Below are positions 8,587 through 16,600 of a stretch of DNA of 36,598 nt, in pieces. The stretch's first letter is position 1. Each line of letters opens with the position of its first letter. The notes beneath the pieces are model-generated. The model was not told the origin of the DNA and did not search any database. It saw only the letters and a program-made list of their open reading frames with translations. Where the stretch lies: positions 1-36,598 of the forward strand of contig NZ_BAFY01000163.1 of NCBI RefSeq assembly GCF_000308555.1, in the 5' to 3' direction. Both the position numbers and the translations under genes were made by a program. Source of the stretch: Nocardia cyriacigeorgica NBRC 100375. Its GTDB lineage: Bacteria > Actinomycetota > Actinomycetes > Mycobacteriales > Mycobacteriaceae.

Positions 8587-9885
8587 CTATCCGGCGATGA
8601 GGCCGATACGCTGGGCCACCCACGGCAGCTCCCGGGCCAGGCCGGTCGACCAGACGCGCCAATCGTGGCCGCCCGGCAGTTCGAGGTAACCGACCGCCAT
8701 CCCCGCGTCCCGAGCGTCCGCGTAGGCACGGCGTGAACCGGGCAGGGTCTCGGTGTCGTCGCTGCCCACCACGAAGATCCCGGCACTGCCCGGGTAGCGC
8801 CGCCCGGCCAGCAGGTCGTGCGGATTGGCGCGGGCATAGGCTGCGGTGTCGCCGTCGAACACGCCCAAGGTGTGTTCGCGGTCGGTGAGATTCAACTCGG
8901 CTTCCGCGGACATGGCCAGGAAAGTCGGGTAGATCTGCGGATACCCGGCAGCCAGTTGGAGCGCGCAGGTGCCGCCGTAGGACAGCCCGCCGATCGCCCA
9001 CGCCTGCGGATCGGGATCGACCGACAGGTGCGCGCGGATCCAGTTCGGGACGTCGGTGGTCAGGTAGGTCGCCACCTCGGCATGCGGGCCGTCCGCGCAC
9101 AGCGGGTCGTTCCAGGTGCTGCCGGTGCCGTCGGCGACCACGACGATCGGCGCCAACCCTTGATGGGCGCGGGCGAACGCGTCCATGGTCGCGGACAGGC
9201 CGCCGCTGGTGGCCCAATCGCGCGGGCTGCCCGGCTGGCCTGCCAGCAACACCAGCACCGGCAGTTGAGGTCGCGGGTCGGCGAAATAGGCTGGGGGAAG
9301 ATAGATTTCGGCCCGTCTAGCCTGGAAACCGGACACGGCTCCCGGAATGGGAGTGCGGGTCAACCGCCCTTCGGTGGGCAGGCCGGGCGGCGGCACCCAG
9401 CCCTGCTCCACCGGCTCGACGTCCGGGCGCAGCCGCTGGGGCGCGGCGATCTCGCCGAACGGGACCTCGTTCAACTGCTGGGTGCCCAATGCGGCGCCGA
9501 GCGTCGGGTAGGCGTCGTAGGCCTGGTTGATCTGGTTCGCGCAGGCCGTCAGCACGATCGTCGCGGTGACCGCGACCGCGGCCATACGGGCCGAACCGGG
9601 CCGCCGGACGATGGGCGCGCCGACCAGCAGCACCGCGAAAACACCGAGGCCCACACACGCGTAGACGCTCATCCCGAGCGCATCGGGAATGAGCCGCAAG
9701 ACCGAGCGGACCAGGTAGGCCCCGCCGGCAGTGATCGCGACGGCCGCTATCGCGCAGACCGCCACCGTCCGGGACGCGGGCGCCCGGCGACCGGTCAGCA
9801 GCCAGGCCAGCCCGGCGACCGCGGCCAGCGTCAGCGCGACGGGCAACGGTCCGGACAACAAGGACCACGTCGACACGACGCTCAC
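8587..9885 (-). CDS. Membrane-embedded alpha/beta-hydrolase (esterase D / mycolyltransferase-like)
   Basis: The 432-residue protein has four predicted membrane segments (about residues 12-31, 41-60, 68-91 and 101-117). An extracytoplasmic alpha/beta-hydrolase domain of the putative esterase family (PF00756 type) follows from about residue 165. The nucleophile elbow is GGLSYGG (Ser302), Asp376 or Asp377 is a likely acid residue, and His407 lies in LPGGHDW. The domain resembles the antigen 85 fold, but the membrane anchor sets it apart from secreted mycolyltransferases. GTG 9885 has no clear ribosome site. A perfect 14-bp palindrome lies 74 nt upstream. Substrate unknown; cell-envelope ester chemistry is an inference. 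Confidence 0.82.
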   Translation of the reverse strand: MSVVSTWSLLSGPLPVALTLAAVAGLAWLLTGRRAPASRTVAVCAIAAVAITAGGAYLVRSVLRLIPDALGMSVYACVGLGVFAVLLVGAPIVRRPGSARMAAVAVTATIVLTACANQINQAYDAYPTLGAALGTQQLNEVPFGEIAAPQRLRPDVEPVEQGWVPPPGLPTEGRLTRTPIPGAVSGFQARRAEIYLPPAYFADPRPQLPVLVLLAGQPGSPRDWATSGGLSATMDAFARAHQGLAPIVVVADGTGSTWNDPLCADGPHAEVATYLTTDVPNWIRAHLSVDPDPQAWAIGGLSYGGTCALQLAAGYPQIYPTFLAMSAEAELNLTDREHTLGVFDGDTAAYARANPHDLLAGRRYPGSAGIFVVGSDDTETLPGSRRAYADARDAGMAVGYLELPGGHDWRVWSTGLARELPWVAQRIGLIAG

Positions 9886-9958
9886 CGGCCCATCGTCGTG
9901 GTTCGGTGACCTCCGGCGGGCACGAGGCGCTCACCGCCGACCCCGCACGCCGTGCCGA

Positions 9959-9972
9959 TGACCGTACGGTCA
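9959..9972. promoter_or_regulatory. Perfect palindrome upstream of the esterase gene
   Basis: TGACCGTACGGTCA is a perfect 14-bp palindrome 74 nt upstream of the esterase start, in a 294-nt gap with no convincing gene. It could be an operator for an unlinked regulator. No promoter elements are obvious around it. Confidence 0.35.
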
Positions 9973-10179
9973 CCAGAAGCGCTTCGACGTAGTCGTGATC
10001 GCCCCGGCCCCGACGCGGGCGCCGGGCGCCCGCTGTCGAACGATGCCGTGGGGCTCAGCACCCGGCCAGGGTAAGCAGCCGGACGCCGCACCGGCTATGG
10101 CCTACATCGCACAATGCGCCTTCATCAGGCATTTCTCAGGCTTGGGCAGGCGCCGGGCGCGGGTTACCTGCGGGCGGGC

Positions 10180-11043
10180 TCACTCGCTCGGATACTTGTA
10201 GAACCCCTCGCCGGTGGCCACGCCGAGTTTGCCTTTATCGATGTAATTCTCCTTGAGGAAGGCCGCGAAGCGCTGGGCGGCCGCGTCGCCGTGCACGGAG
10301 ATGTTGTACGGGGTGGTGAGACCGATGATGTCGAAGATCTGAAACGGCCCCATGGGGGCGCCGGTGGCGATCTTCCAGGTCTTGTCGACGGTCTCGGGTT
10401 CGGCGTAACCGTCGGCGACCAGTTCGCCCGCCGCGTTCAGGAACGGCACCAGCAGCGAGTTCAACACGTATCCGGCCTTTTCCTTGTGCAGTTCGATCGG
10501 CACCATGCCGATATCCTTCGCGAACTGCACGACCGTACGGAATACCTCGGGGTCGGTGTCGGCGGTGCCCATCACCTCGGCGGTGTTGAACGCCCAGACC
10601 CGGTTGGCGAAATGCAGGGCCAGGAAGCGGTCGGGGCGGCCGGTGGCGTCCTTCATATCGCTGGGCAGCAGGGTGGAGGAGTTGGTGGCGAAGATCGTCG
10701 CCGGTGGGGCCAGCTTGCCCAGCTCGGTGTAGGTATCGACCTTGATCTTCAGCACCTCGGGGATCGCCTCGATGATCAGATCGGCTTCCCCGGCGGCGTC
10801 GGCCAGATCGGCGGTGAGCCGGATCCGGGAGCGCGCGGCCTCGGCCTTGCCGTCCGCCGCACCCGCCACCTCCTGGCGATAGGTCTGCACCAACTCGTCG
10901 AACCGGGACGCCGCCTTCTCCAGCGCGGCGTCGGCGATGTCGTAGGCGACCACATCGAAGCCGCTGTAGGCGGTCTGGAAAGCGATCTGTGAACCGAGCA
11001 CGCCCGTGCCGAGCACGGTGACCTTGCCGATGGTTGCGGTCAT
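10180..11043 (-). CDS. 3-hydroxyacyl-CoA (3-hydroxybutyryl-CoA) dehydrogenase
   Basis: This 287-residue NAD-dependent dehydrogenase should interconvert 3-hydroxyacyl-CoA and 3-ketoacyl-CoA. The N-terminal Rossmann domain has VTVLGTGVLGSQIA and VVAYDI. Catalytic-region residues are seen in FATNSSTL (Ser/Asn) and FLALHFANRVW (the His). The C-terminal dimerisation domain contains KEKAGYVLNSLLVPFLNAA. It is a stand-alone monofunctional enzyme rather than a FadB fusion. The length is typical of the Hbd/PaaH group. ATG 11043 has AAAGG upstream. No other beta-oxidation gene is adjacent, so its pathway is not fixed by context. Confidence 0.9.
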   Translation of the reverse strand: MTATIGKVTVLGTGVLGSQIAFQTAYSGFDVVAYDIADAALEKAASRFDELVQTYRQEVAGAADGKAEAARSRIRLTADLADAAGEADLIIEAIPEVLKIKVDTYTELGKLAPPATIFATNSSTLLPSDMKDATGRPDRFLALHFANRVWAFNTAEVMGTADTDPEVFRTVVQFAKDIGMVPIELHKEKAGYVLNSLLVPFLNAAGELVADGYAEPETVDKTWKIATGAPMGPFQIFDIIGLTTPYNISVHGDAAAQRFAAFLKENYIDKGKLGVATGEGFYKYPSE

Positions 11044-11180
11044 AGCCCTGCCTTTCCCTGACGGACACCGGTCACCCGCGCGGGCGCCGACGATGAAGGT
11101 CCCGAATGAAAAAGCCGATCTCCCAGCACGCTACTAGGCGGTCCCAGCGGCGTCGACCAAGTCGATCGGACCGAGCGAGT

Positions 11181-12101
11181 TCATGCGACAGCGTGAGATC
11201 CTGCCGTGCCGAAACCCTCGGCCAGCAACGCCGCGAGCCGGCGAAGCCGAGCCGCCGGTTGCCCGCCGCGCCAGACCAGCGCCAGTCGTGAGTCCTCGCC
11301 GAGGCCATCGACCGGGAGGTAGCGGATATCGGTTCGCTGATTGCGCTGTGCCGTCGGCCGGCACACCAGCATCGCGTGGCGGCCGCTCGCCGCCACAGCC
11401 AGTCCCTCCTGGATGGTGGCCACCTCGGCGCTGGAGGCGATGGCGCGGCCGAGCGGCGTGAAGCGCGGTGTGTGCGCAGCGTGCCAGTAATCGGGCGCGT
11501 CACCCGCGAGGGCGACGAGATCGGCACGGGCGAGGTCTTCGGCCTCGATCCGTTCCCGGTGCGCCAGTACGTGGTCGCGGCCTACGGCCAGCAGCCTCGG
11601 CTCAGGCGGGAAGGCGTAGCCGACGGTCAGGTCCGGCTCCTGCACCGGCAGCAGAACCACCGCGGCCTCGATGGCATCGGCGCGAAGCGCGCCGAACGGG
11701 TCGCCCAGCGGTAGTTCCCGCACGCTCAGGTCGGTGCCGGGATGCTCGGCGATGAACCTGCCGAACGCGCTGGTCACCGTCTCATAGGCGGTCCCCTGGA
11801 AACCGAGACGCACGATGTCGCCACAGCTGGGGCGAGCGCGCTCTCGCTGGTGGTCCACGGCATCGACCAGGTCGCGGTATCGCGGCCCCACCGAACCCAC
11901 GAACTCGAGCCCGAACTCGGTCAGGGCTACCCGGCGGCTGGTCCGCTCGACCAGACGTGCGCCGATCTTGCGTTCGAGCGCCGCCACGAGCTGGCTGACC
12001 CGACTCTGGGATACCCGCAGCCGCTCCGCGGTACGACCGAAGTGCAGCTCCTCGGCGAGGACGAGCAGCGTTTCGATCTCCCGAAGGGGCAACTCCGGCA
12101 T
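11181..12101 (-). CDS. LysR family transcriptional regulator
   Basis: The 306-residue protein starts with a LysR winged helix-turn-helix (LPLREIETLLVLAEELHFGRTAERLRVSQ split over residues 4-33, then SRVSQLVAALERKIGARLVER). A periplasmic-binding-protein-like effector domain follows (VRLGFQGTAYETV onward). ATG 12101 has GAGGAAAC upstream. It is divergent from an MFS exporter gene with three operator half-sites between them. This suggests that it activates the exporter in response to a ligand and controls itself. The ligand is unknown. Confidence 0.9.
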   Translation of the reverse strand: MPELPLREIETLLVLAEELHFGRTAERLRVSQSRVSQLVAALERKIGARLVERTSRRVALTEFGLEFVGSVGPRYRDLVDAVDHQRERARPSCGDIVRLGFQGTAYETVTSAFGRFIAEHPGTDLSVRELPLGDPFGALRADAIEAAVVLLPVQEPDLTVGYAFPPEPRLLAVGRDHVLAHRERIEAEDLARADLVALAGDAPDYWHAAHTPRFTPLGRAIASSAEVATIQEGLAVAASGRHAMLVCRPTAQRNQRTDIRYLPVDGLGEDSRLALVWRGGQPAARLRRLAALLAEGFGTAGSHAVA

Positions 12102-12135
12102 GGCGTTTCCTCTCGACCGGCTATCGGATCCGCAC

Positions 12136-12165
12136 CGATGAGCTCAGCTCATCGAACGATGAGCT
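12136..12165. promoter_or_regulatory. LysR operator: palindrome plus a third half-site
   Basis: CGATGAGCTCAGCTCATCG (12136-12154) has perfect 9-bp arms around one base. A third identical half-site CGATGAGCT follows at 12157-12165. The cluster sits in the 108-nt gap between the divergent LysR and MFS genes. Two strong sites and an extra half-site fit a LysR-type regulator that binds as a tetramer. Confidence 0.75.
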
Positions 12166-12209
12166 GATCGCCGTTGTTCCGCCGTCCGGCGGCTCGTTGA
12201 CTGGATCCC

Positions 12210-13409
12210 GTGTCCATCGTGAATCGAATCCGCACCGCACCACACGACGACCCGATGACCACCCCCGGGGGTTGGGGCGCGATCGCGGTGCTCGCCCTGG
12301 CCACCTTCGTGGTCGTCACCTCCGAGATGTTGCCGGTCGGCGTGCTGACACCGATGTCGCGAGGATTGGCGATCTCGGCGGGCAGCACCGGTTTCAGCCT
12401 CGCCATCACCGGCGTCGTCACCGCCGTCACGGCGCCGGTGGTCGTGCGGCTCATCGGCGCGACGGATCGGCGGCTCGTGCTGGCCGCGGCGACCGCGGTC
12501 CTCGCGGTGGGCAACCTGGTGACCGCGCTGGCCAATGGTTTCGCGGTACTGGCTGCCGGGCGGGTGATCGTCGGGGTCGGCATGGGCGCGGTGTGGGCGT
12601 TGGCGGCCGCGGTCGCGCCGCGCCTGGTGCGCCCGCGGCACAGCGCGGCGGCGGTATCGATCGTCGTCGGTGGTGTCGCGGTCGCCTCGGTGCTCGGTGT
12701 GCCCGTCGGGACTTTCGTCGGTGAGCTGGCCGGCTGGCGCAGTGCGTTCGCGCTACTCGCGGCAGCGGCGCTGGCTCTGAGTCTCGCGCTGGTCCTGGTG
12801 TTGCCACCGCTGCCCCACCCGTCCACCCGCACTTCTGCGGGGACCGCGTCCGCACAGTGGTGGCACGTGCCTGCGGTGCGGACCGGACTCGCGGTGATCG
12901 TCTTCATCGTGACCGCGCATTTCGCGGCGTACACCTATGTGCGGCCGGCACTGGAGCAGCTGGCCGGCCTGGACGCGTCGGCGATATCGGCGCTGCTGCT
13001 GATCTACGGCGCGTTCGGGCTGGTCGGGAACTTCACCGCCGGCGCGGGCGCCGCACGCCATGCCAGGATCACCCTGCTCGTGCTCGTCAGTGGTGTCACG
13101 ATCGCTCTGCTCGGGCTCGTCCTCGCCGGTGCCCTCGCGGGCGCTGTGGTGGCGGTGGCGATCTGGGGGCTCGCCTACGGCGGACTGTCGGTCTGCGGTC
13201 AGCTCTGGATGAATCAGGCCGCACCGGAGCATCGCGAGCAGGTGACAGGTGTGTACGTCGGGGTGTTCACCGGCAGCATCGCGCTGGGTGCGTTCGCCGG
13301 TGGGATCGTGATCGACGCCGTCGGGCTGCATCCCCTGCTGTGGGCCGCCATCGTGACGGCCGTCGCGGCGCTACTGATCGGCGCGGTGGGGCGGGCGCCG
13401 CGACGGTGA
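12210..13409 (+). CDS. MFS drug/metabolite exporter (DHA1 type)
   Basis: A 399-residue major facilitator protein with about 12 membrane segments. The first segment region reads IAVLALATFVVVTSEMLPVGVLTPMS. The TSEMLPVG signature is shared by the CmlA/AraJ/SotB-like DHA1 exporters. It probably uses proton motive force to export a small molecule; the substrate is unknown. GTG 12210 and GTG 12219 and ATG 12255 are possible starts, and none has a strong ribosome site. It is divergent from a LysR gene that likely regulates it, and its last 39 nt overlap the convergent macrodomain gene. Confidence 0.88.
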   Translation: MSIVNRIRTAPHDDPMTTPGGWGAIAVLALATFVVVTSEMLPVGVLTPMSRGLAISAGSTGFSLAITGVVTAVTAPVVVRLIGATDRRLVLAAATAVLAVGNLVTALANGFAVLAAGRVIVGVGMGAVWALAAAVAPRLVRPRHSAAAVSIVVGGVAVASVLGVPVGTFVGELAGWRSAFALLAAAALALSLALVLVLPPLPHPSTRTSAGTASAQWWHVPAVRTGLAVIVFIVTAHFAAYTYVRPALEQLAGLDASAISALLLIYGAFGLVGNFTAGAGAARHARITLLVLVSGVTIALLGLVLAGALAGAVVAVAIWGLAYGGLSVCGQLWMNQAAPEHREQVTGVYVGVFTGSIALGAFAGGIVIDAVGLHPLLWAAIVTAVAALLIGAVGRAPRR

Positions 13410-13937
13410 GCCCGATGGGTCCGGACAGCCCGGCATGTGAGCGGCGAAGGCGTTGTAGGCGCGTTCGTCGAACAGGACGAAACGAACTTCGCGTACCGAA
13501 GTATCGGTCCCGGTGACGGTTTCGACGGCGATGCGGGCGCCGTCGTCGATCGGCCAGCCGTAGATGCCGGTCGAAATCGCCGGAAACGCGACGGTGCGGG
13601 CGCCGAGTTCGTCGGCGACCCGTAGCGATTCGCGATAGCAGGAGGCCAGCAGCTCGGAACGGTCCTGTCCGGCCGACCAGACCGGGCCGACGGTGTGGAT
13701 GACCCAGCGGGCCGGGAGGTTTCCCGCGGTGGTCGCCACCGCCTGACCGGTCGGCAGCCCCTCGCTGTATTGGGACGCGCGCAGCTCCCGGCATTCGGCC
13801 AGGATGGCCGGACCGCCGCGCCGGTGGATGGCTCCATCGACTCCCCCGCCGCCGAGCAACGACGAATTCGCGGCGTTCACCACCGCGTCGACGTCCTGTT
13901 CGGTGATGTCACCGCGTACCAGCCGCACCTTGACCAT
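13371..13937 (-). CDS. Macrodomain protein (ADP-ribose binding / O-acetyl-ADP-ribose deacetylase type)
   Basis: The 188-residue protein is almost entirely one macrodomain. The N-terminus KVRLVRGDITEQDVDAVV leads to NAANSSLLGGGGVDGAIH, the ADP-ribose-binding Asn and Gly-rich loop. AVATTAGNLPARWVIHTVGP and the second loop FPAISTGIYGWP follow. The residues match the MacroD/YmdB class that removes ADP-ribose from proteins or hydrolyses O-acetyl-ADP-ribose. ATG 13937 begins the domain directly; a longer open frame to 14204 is not supported. The 3' end overlaps the MFS gene by 39 nt on the other strand, and the last 20 residues are a poorly conserved tail. Confidence 0.9.
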   Translation of the reverse strand: MVKVRLVRGDITEQDVDAVVNAANSSLLGGGGVDGAIHRRGGPAILAECRELRASQYSEGLPTGQAVATTAGNLPARWVIHTVGPVWSAGQDRSELLASCYRESLRVADELGARTVAFPAISTGIYGWPIDDGARIAVETVTGTDTSVREVRFVLFDERAYNAFAAHMPGCPDPSGSPSRRPPHRADQ

Positions 13938-14084
13938 GCCTCGATTCTCATCGGCGGACCCTGGCCACGCCACCGCTTCCCGGCCGATACCGCCGATGCC
14001 GCGCGGCACATCGTTGGCAAACCGATGCGCATACCGCTGGCGAATGTCCCGCGCACGCGACCCGGGCGCTTCTACCATCCGAGG

Positions 14085-14291
14085 ATGAGCATTGGCGCCA
14101 AGGCTGTCCTCGAGGGCGGCCCACAGGACCTGCCCGCCCGAATCGTGCCGATCACTCCGCCGGGGTTCGAGCTGAAGATCCCCTTCAAGGGTGGCTACGA
14201 ACACTTCAAGACCACCGGGCGTGAGCAGGACACGCCCGAGGGCCGGCTGCCGGTCTACGCCTGGAGCGATCGCACCGAAATCGCGGAGTGA
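14085..14291 (+). CDS. Small conserved protein, DUF5988-like
   Basis: This 68-residue protein has no signal peptide or membrane segment. The pattern KAVLEGGP ... RIVPITPPG ... LKIPFKGGYEHF ... RLPVYAWSDRTEIAE resembles short actinobacterial proteins of the DUF5988 type, which are often found near biosynthetic or regulatory genes. That family assignment is from memory. GAGG lies directly before ATG 14085, too close for a normal ribosome site, so translation may be leaderless. The function is unknown. Confidence 0.65.
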   Translation: MSIGAKAVLEGGPQDLPARIVPITPPGFELKIPFKGGYEHFKTTGREQDTPEGRLPVYAWSDRTEIAE

Positions 14292-14376
14292 ATCCGGGGC
14301 ATCCGTTCGAGCGGCGCTGAACGGTCGCGCCGCTCACTACCCAGCTGTTCCGCCGGTCCTGTCGATGGACAAACGC

Positions 14377-14395
14377 GTAACCAACTGGTTACACT
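14377..14395 (+). promoter_or_regulatory. ArsR operator over a probable leaderless promoter
   Basis: GTAACCA-AC-TGGTTAC (14377-14392) is a perfect 7-bp inverted repeat with a 2-nt spacer. It overlaps TACACT (14390-14395), a good -10 box placed 6 nt before the regulator's ATG. Transcription would then begin at or near the start codon (leaderless mRNA), and bound repressor would block the polymerase. This is the expected layout for an autoregulated ArsR gene. Confidence 0.8.
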
Positions 14396-14401
14396 TTTGC
14401 C

Positions 14402-14779
14402 ATGGACGAGGTGGCCAGCGCGATCGCCGATCCGGTCCGCCGGGAGATCCTGGAGCTGCTGCGCGGCACCAGGCTCACCGCCGGTGAGATCGCCGGGCAC
14501 TTCCCCATCAGCAGGCCGGCGATCAGCAGACATCTGCGCGTCCTGCGCGACAGCGGCCTGGTCCACGACGAACTCGTGGGCAGGCAGCGCTACTACCGGC
14601 TCGACCCCGCGCCCTTCGAGGCCCTCGCCCGCTGGCTGACCGGATTCGCCGAGGCCGCCAGTTGGGAACGCCACCTCGACGCGCTCGATACCGAGGTCTA
14701 CCGGACCAGGCGGGAACGCCGGACCGCGGACGATACGACCGCAACGGACCACACGACGACACAGGAGAACACCGCATGA
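14402..14779 (+). CDS. ArsR family repressor paired with an SRPBCC protein
   Basis: A 125-residue winged-helix repressor: MDEVASAIADPVRREILELL, then TAGEIAGHFPISRPAISRHLRVL as recognition region and the wing VGRQRYYRLD. No metal-binding ELCVCDL-type cysteine motif is present, so it is not an arsenic sensor. It belongs to the ArsR group that travels with AHSA1/SRPBCC genes. Its stop codon overlaps the next start by four bases (ATGA), so the two proteins are translationally coupled. The tail after residue 100 is Thr/Asp-rich and probably disordered. Confidence 0.9.
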   Translation: MDEVASAIADPVRREILELLRGTRLTAGEIAGHFPISRPAISRHLRVLRDSGLVHDELVGRQRYYRLDPAPFEALARWLTGFAEAASWERHLDALDTEVYRTRRERRTADDTTATDHTTTQENTA

Positions 14780-15279
14780 CCCCCCGACCCACCGGACGAC
14801 TCTTTCCCGCGCCGACCGGGCGCGACCTGGTGTTGACCCGCAGCTACCGTGCGCCCATCGAGGACGTGTGGGCCAGCATCACCGAATCCGACCGCACCGC
14901 ACGCTGGTTCGGCCCATGGCAGGGCGAAGCGGGGCCCGGCAAGACGATCAAGGTCCAGATGGCGTTCGAAGACGAGCAGCCCTGGATGGATATGCGCATC
15001 GAGACCTGCGAACCACCGCACCGCCTCGGCGTCTCTGCCGAGGACGAGGCCGGATCCTGGTTCCTCGACGTCGAACTCACCGAGACCGACGGCACCACCG
15101 AGCTGCGTTTCACCCACCACCTGCGCAGCGACGACGAAGTCGCGCAGGCCCCGCAGGTCGGGCCGGGCTGGGAGTTCTACCTGGACATGCTCGGTGCGGC
15201 CCGGGCGAATACCGCCCACCCCGATTTCGACGACTACTACCCGGCGATGAAGTCGTATTACGAAGAGCAGATCAGCTGA
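14776..15279 (+). CDS. SRPBCC (AHSA1/activator of Hsp90 ATPase-like) domain protein
   Basis: The 167-residue protein has the START/Bet v1-like fold of the AHSA1 family. It reads LVLTRSYRAPIEDVWASITESDRTARWFGPW, interrupted here after the first strand-helix unit, then WMDMRIETCEPPHRL, WFLDVELTETDGTTELRFTHHL and a C-terminal helix with GWEFYLDML. These proteins hold hydrophobic ligands in a cavity. Bacterial members paired with ArsR regulators usually have unknown substrates. AGGAGA precedes ATG 14776. Co-transcribed with, and coupled to, the ArsR gene. Confidence 0.88.
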   Translation: MTPRPTGRLFPAPTGRDLVLTRSYRAPIEDVWASITESDRTARWFGPWQGEAGPGKTIKVQMAFEDEQPWMDMRIETCEPPHRLGVSAEDEAGSWFLDVELTETDGTTELRFTHHLRSDDEVAQAPQVGPGWEFYLDMLGAARANTAHPDFDDYYPAMKSYYEEQIS

Positions 15280-15312
15280 GCAGCGCCGGGCGGTTGCGCT
15301 GCGGACGCCGAT

Positions 15313-15948
15313 TCAGCTGCTGACGCCGACGACACGTCCGACGGTCGAGGCGTCGGGGACGACGTCGAGCATCGCGCGGGCGACATCGGCGCGCGGGATG
15401 CTCAGCCCGGCCGGGCCACCGTCGACGATCCGCCGGATCCGGCCGGTACCCGGCGCATCGGTGAGCCTGGACGGACGCACCGACGTCCAATCCAGGCCGC
15501 TGTCGGCCAGGATCGCCTCCATCCGCTCGAGATCGGCGTACAGATCCTTCAGCAACGCGCGCAGCGGCACCGAGACCGCTCGAACCCCGAGCGGCTGTCC
15601 GGCGCCGGAACGATTCAGCGTGCCCGCCGACACCACGACAAGGCGGCGCACCCCGGCCGCGCGCATGGCGTCGGCCACCGCGGTAGCCGAGGTCGAGGCC
15701 GGGCGCAGCGGATCACGACGGCCGTTGGCACCGATGCCCGACAGCACCGCGTCCGCGCCCGCGACCGCGTCGGTGAGCGATTCCGCGGACAGCGCGTTGC
15801 CCCGGACGACGCGCAGGCGATCATCCCGCTCGTGCGGCAAGCGATCGGGATTGCGCACGACCGCTGTCACCTCGTGGCCATCGGCCACCGCCTGCCCGAC
15901 GAGGTGGCGCCCCACCCCGCCGGTCGCACCGAGAACCGTGATTCGCAT
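15313..15948 (-). CDS. NAD(P)H-binding atypical short-chain dehydrogenase-like protein
   Basis: A 211-residue protein with the Rossmann motif MRITVLGATGGVGRHLV and the pattern VTAVVRNPDRLP. GADAVLSGIGAN and RLVVVSAGTL follow. It belongs to the NAD(P)-binding NmrA/YwnB/BLVRB-like group. Members bind NADPH and act as reductases or redox sensors, and the true activity cannot be told from the sequence. ATG 15948 has AGGAGA upstream. It is divergent from a MarR gene with a near-perfect inverted repeat in the 83-nt gap, which suggests MarR control. Confidence 0.87.
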   Translation of the reverse strand: MRITVLGATGGVGRHLVGQAVADGHEVTAVVRNPDRLPHERDDRLRVVRGNALSAESLTDAVAGADAVLSGIGANGRRDPLRPASTSATAVADAMRAAGVRRLVVVSAGTLNRSGAGQPLGVRAVSVPLRALLKDLYADLERMEAILADSGLDWTSVRPSRLTDAPGTGRIRRIVDGGPAGLSIPRADVARAMLDVVPDASTVGRVVGVSS

Positions 15949-15998
15949 GAGCGTCTCCTGCCTGATCATCACCTCGAATAACTTCGGATGTCAGAATA

Positions 15999-16014
15999 GT
16001 TTGAATATCCAAAC
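15999..16014. promoter_or_regulatory. Probable MarR operator
   Basis: GTTTGAATATCCAAAC is an inverted repeat with 14 of 16 positions symmetric, in the gap between the divergent reductase and MarR genes. TAGAGT (16020-16025) could be a -10 box 6 nt before the MarR ATG, giving a leaderless mRNA with the operator over the -35 region. Confidence 0.7.
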
Positions 16015-16031
16015 ATTGCTAGAGTGATGCC

Positions 16032-16574
16032 ATGCCCGATGCCCCGCCCTTCGCCGACGATCCGGCCGCGCCGGGCCGCAGACTCTCCGCCCAGGAACTC
16101 GACGCGCTCAGCCATGTCCCGCTGATCTCGGCGTCCTTCCGGCGCGCGCAGGGCGACATGCCGCAGGCCCTGCGCGCGACATTCCAGACCCATGGGCTCG
16201 GGCCACGACACGGCGCGATCCTGACGCAGCTGATGGCGGGCGAACCGGCGAGCGTCACCGATCTGGCCCGGCGGCTCGGCGTCTCACTGTCGACGGCCAG
16301 CCAGCTCGTCGGCGATCTCGCGCGGGCGGATCTGGTACTGCGCGAGGAAGACCCGCGCAACCGGCGACGCACCCTGGTGTCGATCGCGGCGGCGGTCAGG
16401 CCGATCTTCGAACAGTTCCTCGCGGTGCGCTCGGCCGCGCTGCTGCGCGCCATCGCACGATTGGAACCTGCCGATCGGCCGGCGTTTCTGGCCGGGCTGG
16501 CCGCATGGGCGCAGGAGGAACAGATGGTCACCGCAGCGGCCGCGCCGACCGACAGGCGCGCGAAGGCCGAATGA
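16032..16574 (+). CDS. MarR family transcriptional regulator
   Basis: This 180-residue protein has the MarR winged-helix core: helix GPRHGAILTQLM, recognition unit SVTDLARRLGVSLSTASQLVGDL and wing LVLREEDPRNRRRTLVSI. Dimerisation helices flank it at both ends. The DPRNRR wing motif is diagnostic. It is divergent from the NAD(P)-binding protein gene and is likely an autorepressor that also controls that gene, perhaps in response to oxidants or phenolic compounds (inference from the family). ATG 16032 probably starts a leaderless message. Confidence 0.9.
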   Translation: MPDAPPFADDPAAPGRRLSAQELDALSHVPLISASFRRAQGDMPQALRATFQTHGLGPRHGAILTQLMAGEPASVTDLARRLGVSLSTASQLVGDLARADLVLREEDPRNRRRTLVSIAAAVRPIFEQFLAVRSAALLRAIARLEPADRPAFLAGLAAWAQEEQMVTAAAAPTDRRAKAE

Positions 16575-16600
16575 AGCCCTGCGCGTAGACGCTTGAACAT

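Noticed and set aside
9882..10091. 69-codon minus-strand ORF whose TGA overlaps the esterase GTG
   Set aside because: The overlap looks like coupling, but there is no ribosome site, the residues are Arg/Pro/Gly-rich without pattern, and it covers a likely regulatory palindrome.
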